This document shows, in pieces, positions 12,529 to 15,840 of a stretch of 15,840 nucleotides of DNA. The stretch's first letter is position 1. Every line of letters starts with the position of its first letter. The notes under the pieces were generated by a model. That model was given only the letters and a program-made list of their open reading frames with translations. It ran no database searches and had not been told where the DNA came from. Origin of the DNA: BQJD01 sp965652415 (GTDB taxonomy: Bacteria > Pseudomonadota > Gammaproteobacteria > Arenicellales > CAJQKF01). The translations under genes and the position numbers were made by a program. The stretch is taken from positions 1 to 15,840 of the forward strand of contig CBFGVH010000071.1 in the NCBI GenBank assembly GCA_965652415.1. The letters run 5' to 3'.

Positions 12529-13797
12529 ATGAACACAAAGACCTTGAAGTCGATGCTGCTCGGTGGCGCCATTGCGACCATGGCGACGCCGGCACTGGCC
12601 GACAAGATCGAACTGACCATGTATTACCCGATCGCGGTGGGCGGTCCATTGACCCAGGTCGTCGACAACATCGTCGCCGACTTCGAGGCGGAAAACCCCG
12701 ATATCGACGTGACCGCGATCTACTCCGGCAACTACGACGACACCCGTGTGCGGGCGCTGTCCGCGATCCAGTCCGGGGAGCCGGCACAGCTGTCGGTGCT
12801 GTTCTCCATCGACGTATACGATCTCATCGAGCAGGACCTGATCATCCCGTTCGACGACGTCGTCTCCACCGATGAAGAAAAGGCGTGGCTCGACAGCTTC
12901 TACCCGGGGTTGATGGCGAACAGCATCGTCGAAGGCAAGACCTGGGGCGTGCCGTTCCAGCGCTCGACAATCGTCTCCTACTACAACAAGGACATGTTCC
13001 GAGCCGCGGGGCTCGACCCGGAACAGCCGCCCGAGACCTGGGACGAGATGGTCGAGATGGGCAAGAAGCTGACGAAGGAGGGCACCTTCGGGATCATGAT
13101 TCCTTCCACCGGCTACCCGTACTGGATGTTCCAGGCACTGGCGATCCAGAACGGCGTCGAGCTCATGTCCAGTGACGGACTGCACACGAGCTTCGATGAT
13201 CCGAAGGTGGTCGAGGCCCTCGAGTACTGGAAATCGCTGTCCACCGAGCACGGCATCATGCCCGAGGGCACGGTGGAATGGGGCACCCTGCGCCAGGCGT
13301 TCCTTGAGGGTCAGGCCGCGATGATGTGGCATTCAACCGGCAATCTTACCGCCGTGCGCGACCAGGCCACCTTCGATTTCGGCGTCGCCATGCTGCCGGG
13401 CAACGTGCGCAAGGGCTCGCCCACCGGCGGCGGCAACTTCTACCTGTTCAAGGGTGCGACCGAAGAAGAGCAGGCCGCGTCACTGAAGCTGATCCGCTTC
13501 ATGACGTCTCCCGAGCAGGCCGCGCAATGGTCGATCGCCACCGGCTACATGGGCGTGAGCCCCGCCTCCTACGAGACCGACGCGCTCAAGGCCTACGTCG
13601 AGGAGTTCGCTGCGGCCCTGGTGGCCCGCGACCAGCTCGAAGTGTCGGTGGCCGAGTTCTCCACCTTCGAAACAGCGCGCGTGCGAGAAGGCCTGAACAA
13701 CGCCATCCAGTCGGCGTTGACCGGCGCCAAGGAGCCGGCCGCCGCGCTGGCCGAGGCCCAGGCCGCCGCCGAGCGCCTGCTGCAGGCGTACCGGTAA
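12529..13797 (+). CDS. ABC transporter periplasmic solute-binding protein, UgpB-like
   Basis: A 422-residue CUT1 binding protein with a Sec signal peptide ending PALA (cleavage after 24); no lipobox, so soluble in the periplasm. It tracks E. coli UgpB as recalled: YSGNYDD (65-71), the run QRSTIVSYYNKDMFRAAGLDPEQPP (144-168), STGNL (269-273), TGGGN (299-303), TGYMGVSPASY (338-348) and Arg384 near the C-terminus. These correspond to most UgpB ligand residues (Tyr65, Ser144, Ser270, Gly307, Tyr346, Arg397). The UgpB glutamate in QVYEVG has no counterpart in SVLFSIDVYD (89-98), so the substrate may not be plain glycerol-3-phosphate. The ribosome site is weak. The gene follows the ATPase by 40 bp and precedes a strong stem-loop. 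Confidence 0.95.
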   Translation: MNTKTLKSMLLGGAIATMATPALADKIELTMYYPIAVGGPLTQVVDNIVADFEAENPDIDVTAIYSGNYDDTRVRALSAIQSGEPAQLSVLFSIDVYDLIEQDLIIPFDDVVSTDEEKAWLDSFYPGLMANSIVEGKTWGVPFQRSTIVSYYNKDMFRAAGLDPEQPPETWDEMVEMGKKLTKEGTFGIMIPSTGYPYWMFQALAIQNGVELMSSDGLHTSFDDPKVVEALEYWKSLSTEHGIMPEGTVEWGTLRQAFLEGQAAMMWHSTGNLTAVRDQATFDFGVAMLPGNVRKGSPTGGGNFYLFKGATEEEQAASLKLIRFMTSPEQAAQWSIATGYMGVSPASYETDALKAYVEEFAAALVARDQLEVSVAEFSTFETARVREGLNNAIQSALTGAKEPAAALAEAQAAAERLLQAYR

Positions 13798-13819
13798 CAG
13801 GCTGTCCGGTCGGAAACGG

Positions 13820-13849
13820 GCGGGCGGAGCGTGCCGACGCTCCGCCCGC
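13820..13849 (+). repeat. Intercistronic stem-loop between binding-protein and permease genes
   Basis: GCGGGCGGAGCGT (13820-13832) and ACGCTCCGCCCGC (13837-13849) form a perfect 13-bp stem with a GCCG loop, 22 bp after the binding-protein stop and 29 bp before the permease ATG. No T-run follows. Such structures in ABC operons protect the upstream mRNA from 3' exonucleases and limit downstream expression, giving excess binding protein. It also argues against using the in-frame GTG at 13831 as the permease start. Confidence 0.8.
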
Positions 13850-13878
13850 GTGCAGACCGGATCGCGGGCGCAGTATTC

Positions 13879-14772
13879 ATGACGGACATCGCCACGCTCG
13901 AGAAGCGGCGCCGCGTGATTCACGCCTGGCTGCTGCTCATGCCGGCGCTCGTCCTGCTGTCGCTGTTCGCCTTCATTCCGTCGCTGACCACCCTGTGGTC
14001 GAGCCTGTTCTCGCGCGGCACCCGCCGCAATCCGAGCGAGTTCATCGGCGGCGGCAACTACGCGGACCTGTTCAATGACCCGACCTTCCGGACCGTGGTC
14101 GAGAACAACCTGTTCTACGCCGGGATCACCATCCCTGTGTCCATCGTCATCGCGCTTTCCATGGCGCTTTGGGCGAACTCGAAGATTCCCGCGCGCGGGT
14201 TCGTGCGCACCGCGTATTTCACGCCGACGGTGCTGCCGATGATCGCCGCGGCCAACATCTGGCTGTTCTTCTATACCCCGGGGCTCGGCGTGCTCGACCA
14301 GGTCGGTGCCTTGTTCGGCTTCGGCTCCGTCAACTGGCTGGGCCAGCCGGAGACCGCCCTGTGGGCGGTGGTGATCGTGACCATCTGGAAGGAGTCGGGA
14401 TTCTTCATGGTGTTCTACCTCGCGGCGCTGCAGACCATTCCGCCCGACCTCAAGGAGGCCGCGGACATCGAGGGGGCCAGCCGCTGGACCTACACCCGGC
14501 GCATCGTGCTGCCGCTGCTGATGCCGACGACGTTGTTCATCCTGGTCAACGCGCTGATCAACTCGGTCAAGCTCATCGACCACCTGTTCATCCTCACCAA
14601 GGGAGGACCCTCGGACAGCTCCAAGCTGATTCTCTACTACATCTGGGAGCTGGCCTTCGCCTACTTCGACGCACCACACGCGGCGGCGTTGACCATGCTG
14701 ATGCTGGTGGTCCTCGGCGTACTGGCGGCGGTGAAGTTCAAGCTGATCGACAAGCGGACCCACTACCGGTGA
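13879..14772 (+). CDS. ABC transporter permease, UgpA/MalF-like
   Basis: A 297-residue inner-membrane permease of the CUT1 family with about six membrane helices, the first at about 15-38 (HAWLLLMPALVLLSLFAFIP). The EAA loop that docks on the ATPase is clear at about 193-217: EAADIEGASRWTYTRRIVLPLL. The ATG at 13879 was chosen because the upstream in-frame GTG (13831) lies inside a stable hairpin and the 16 added residues do not resemble a permease N-terminus. The ribosome site is weak. Its stop overlaps the next permease start (GTGA), so both halves of the channel are made in equal amounts. Confidence 0.95.
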   Translation: MTDIATLEKRRRVIHAWLLLMPALVLLSLFAFIPSLTTLWSSLFSRGTRRNPSEFIGGGNYADLFNDPTFRTVVENNLFYAGITIPVSIVIALSMALWANSKIPARGFVRTAYFTPTVLPMIAAANIWLFFYTPGLGVLDQVGALFGFGSVNWLGQPETALWAVVIVTIWKESGFFMVFYLAALQTIPPDLKEAADIEGASRWTYTRRIVLPLLMPTTLFILVNALINSVKLIDHLFILTKGGPSDSSKLILYYIWELAFAYFDAPHAAALTMLMLVVLGVLAAVKFKLIDKRTHYR

Positions 14773-15602
14773 GTGCGCGCGGGGCGGGACACTGGCCAGC
14801 CGTCAGCCGGACCCTCGACACCGCCGGCGCGGTCACCCTGGCCGTGGTCTGGGTGGCACCGCTGGTGTTCGCCTTCTGGGCCTCGTTTCACGCCACCACT
14901 GACGCGGTGAATTTCAACCTGTCGGCGCCGTGGATCCTGGATAACTATCGCACCGCGTGGGCGGGCGCGCCCTGGGCGCGATATTTCCTCAACACTTTCC
15001 TGCTCGTGACCACCGTGCTGGCGGGACAACTGGTGCTGACCACGCTCGCCGGCTACGCATTCGCCCAGTTCAGCTTTCGCGGGCGCGACACGGTGTTCAT
15101 GCTGGTGTTGCTGCAGCTGTTCATCCTTCCCGAGGTGCTGATCGTGGAGAATTACGCCATGGTCTCGCGCCTGGGTCTGTTCGACACCATCCTCGGCATC
15201 GGCATGCCGTACATGGCGAGCGCCTTCGGCATATTCCTCATGCGCCAGGCGTTCAAGTCGGTGCCAAAGGAACTCGACGAAGCCGCGCGCATCGAGGGCT
15301 GCGGCACGCTGGGAGTACTGTGGCGGGTGTACGTGCCGGCGGCGCGGCCGAACTATATCGCCTATGCCCTGGTCTCGGTGTCGACCCACTGGAACAATTT
15401 CCTGTGGCCGCTGATCGTCACCAACTCCACCGACACGCGGCCTCTAACCGTGGGCCTGTCAATCTTCGGCGCGCCCGAAAACGGCGTGAACATCTCCGTC
15501 ATCTCCGCCGCGACGATGATGTCGGTGGCGCCCCTGCTCATCGCCTTCTTGCTGTTCCAGCGCCAGTTCATCCAGTCGTTCATGACCTCCGGGATCAAGT
15601 AA
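14769..15602 (+). CDS. ABC transporter permease, UgpE/MalG-like
   Basis: A 277-residue CUT1 permease forming the second half of the channel. It has a first membrane helix at about 20-42, a binding-protein-dependent transport fold at about 75-275, and the EAA loop at 171-190 (EAARIEGCGTLGVLWRVYVP). The typical MalG-family segment STHWNNFLWPLIV is at 205-217. GTG at 14769 overlaps the previous stop by 4 nt; the frame stays open far upstream, but that part is only a shadow of the first permease. It is the last recognisable gene of the operon in the window. No glycerophosphodiesterase or kinase gene follows before the repeats. Confidence 0.95.
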   Translation: MSARGAGHWPAVSRTLDTAGAVTLAVVWVAPLVFAFWASFHATTDAVNFNLSAPWILDNYRTAWAGAPWARYFLNTFLLVTTVLAGQLVLTTLAGYAFAQFSFRGRDTVFMLVLLQLFILPEVLIVENYAMVSRLGLFDTILGIGMPYMASAFGIFLMRQAFKSVPKELDEAARIEGCGTLGVLWRVYVPAARPNYIAYALVSVSTHWNNFLWPLIVTNSTDTRPLTVGLSIFGAPENGVNISVISAATMMSVAPLLIAFLLFQRQFIQSFMTSGIK

Positions 15603-15629
15603 CGCGTGCTTTGGCGTTGAGCCTTGGCA

Positions 15630-15707
15630 CTGTAGGAGCCGGCTTGCCGGCGATTCTTGCGGGCGCCGTGCATGCCGCGTCAATCGCCTGCAGGCAGGCT
15701 CCTACAG
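15630..15707. repeat. Inverted REP pair (BIME-like), first copy
   Basis: The left REP begins CTGTAGGAGCC (15630-15640) with the hairpin GCCGGC-TT-GCCGGC (15638-15651). The right REP ends GGCTCCTACAG (15697-15707) with the hairpin GCCTGC-AG-GCAGGC (15686-15699). The outer 26 bp of the two arms are reverse complements at 23 positions. This head group is characteristic of Pseudomonas-type REP sequences. It may also serve as the 3' end of the ABC operon mRNA. Confidence 0.88.
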
Positions 15708-15741
15708 CGGCTTCGTTTCGCCGGGGAGCCTGGGTAGGGCA

Positions 15742-15819
15742 CTGTAGGAGCCGGCTTGCCGGCGATTCTTCCGGGCGCCGTGCACGCCGCGTCAATCGCC
15801 TGCAGGCAGGCTCCTACAG
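15742..15819. repeat. Inverted REP pair (BIME-like), second copy
   Basis: This is the same structure as the pair at 15630-15707, shifted by 112 bp, with both hairpin stems unchanged. The two base differences between copies fall in the linker between the hairpins. Confidence 0.88.
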
Positions 15820-15840
15820 CGGCTTCGTTTCGCCGGGGAG

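Larger units (their letters stand above)
15626..15840. repeat. 112-bp tandem repeat, two copies (second cut by the window edge)
   Basis: Copy 1 spans 15626-15737 and copy 2 starts at 15738. Over the 103 bp that can be compared they differ at only two sites (15659/15771 G-C and 15673/15785 T-C). The array may continue beyond the window. Each copy contains one inverted REP pair plus linker. There is no coding potential; the array begins 24 bp after the last permease stop. Confidence 0.92.

Noticed and set aside
13831..13878. GTG start extending the first permease by 16 residues
   Set aside because: The codon is buried in a perfect 13-bp stem-loop, and the extra residues are not permease-like.
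13480..14763. 427-codon minus-strand frame across the binding-protein and permease genes
   Set aside because: It spans two clearly real genes on the other strand, is rich in Arg, Gln and His, and lacks any family signature.
14169..14768. Upstream open extension of the second permease frame
   Set aside because: It overlaps the first permease completely in another frame and gives Arg/Ala/Pro-rich sequence; the GTG in GTGA at 14769 is the sensible start.
9203..15840. Possible CRISPR array or transposon ends
   Set aside because: The repeats are palindromic REP types without uniform spacers, and no cas or transposase genes are present.

Overview
The window (15,840 bp, GC-rich, densely coded) looks like chromosomal DNA of a gammaproteobacterium. 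This rests on the gene families present, on frequent GTG starts with 4-nt GTGA gene overlaps, and on two kinds of short palindromic REP-type repeat. One is built on GGTGGGCTGAAGCCCACC; the other begins TGTAGGAGCC, a style familiar from Pseudomonas and relatives. The species cannot be named from sequence alone. There are twelve genes (one cut by the window edge), no rRNA or tRNA genes, no CRISPR array and no transposase gene.

Region 1 (1-4224, minus strand) reads from right to left: a hybrid sensor histidine kinase, a NemR/AcuR-like TetR repressor and the start of a group I truncated haemoglobin. The repressor has its own promoter. Two related palindromes of the TAGACY-GGTC-RGTCYA type lie directly before the repressor and before the globin, so both are probably controlled by the repressor. 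Region 2 (4225-4903) is about 680 bp with no convincing gene.

Region 3 (4904-9207, plus) is a two-gene RND efflux operon (membrane-fusion protein and inner-membrane pump) with a good promoter and a GTGA overlap, but no outer-membrane channel gene. It ends in a REP pair that it shares with the convergent MarR gene, and the two REP arms supply the stop codons of both genes.

Region 4 (9255-10519) is a divergent pair: a MarR regulator with a four-cysteine C-terminal tail, and an exported cytochrome P460/c'-beta-type haem protein. A perfect 9-1-9 palindrome between them overlaps both predicted promoters.

Region 5 (10576-15602, plus) is a GlpR-like DeoR repressor followed by a complete ABC importer: ATPase, periplasmic binding protein and two permeases. 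It most resembles the Ugp (glycerol-3-phosphate) system, although one binding residue recalled for UgpB does not seem to be kept. A 13-bp perfect stem-loop separates the binding-protein gene from the permeases. The window closes with a 112-bp tandem duplication, each unit carrying an inverted REP pair.

The most distinctive biology is in the haem and redox modules. These are an electrophile-sensing type of repressor next to a truncated globin with an unusual predicted distal pocket, and a Cys4-MarR/P460-like pair whose cytochrome seems to lack the cross-linking lysine of true P460.
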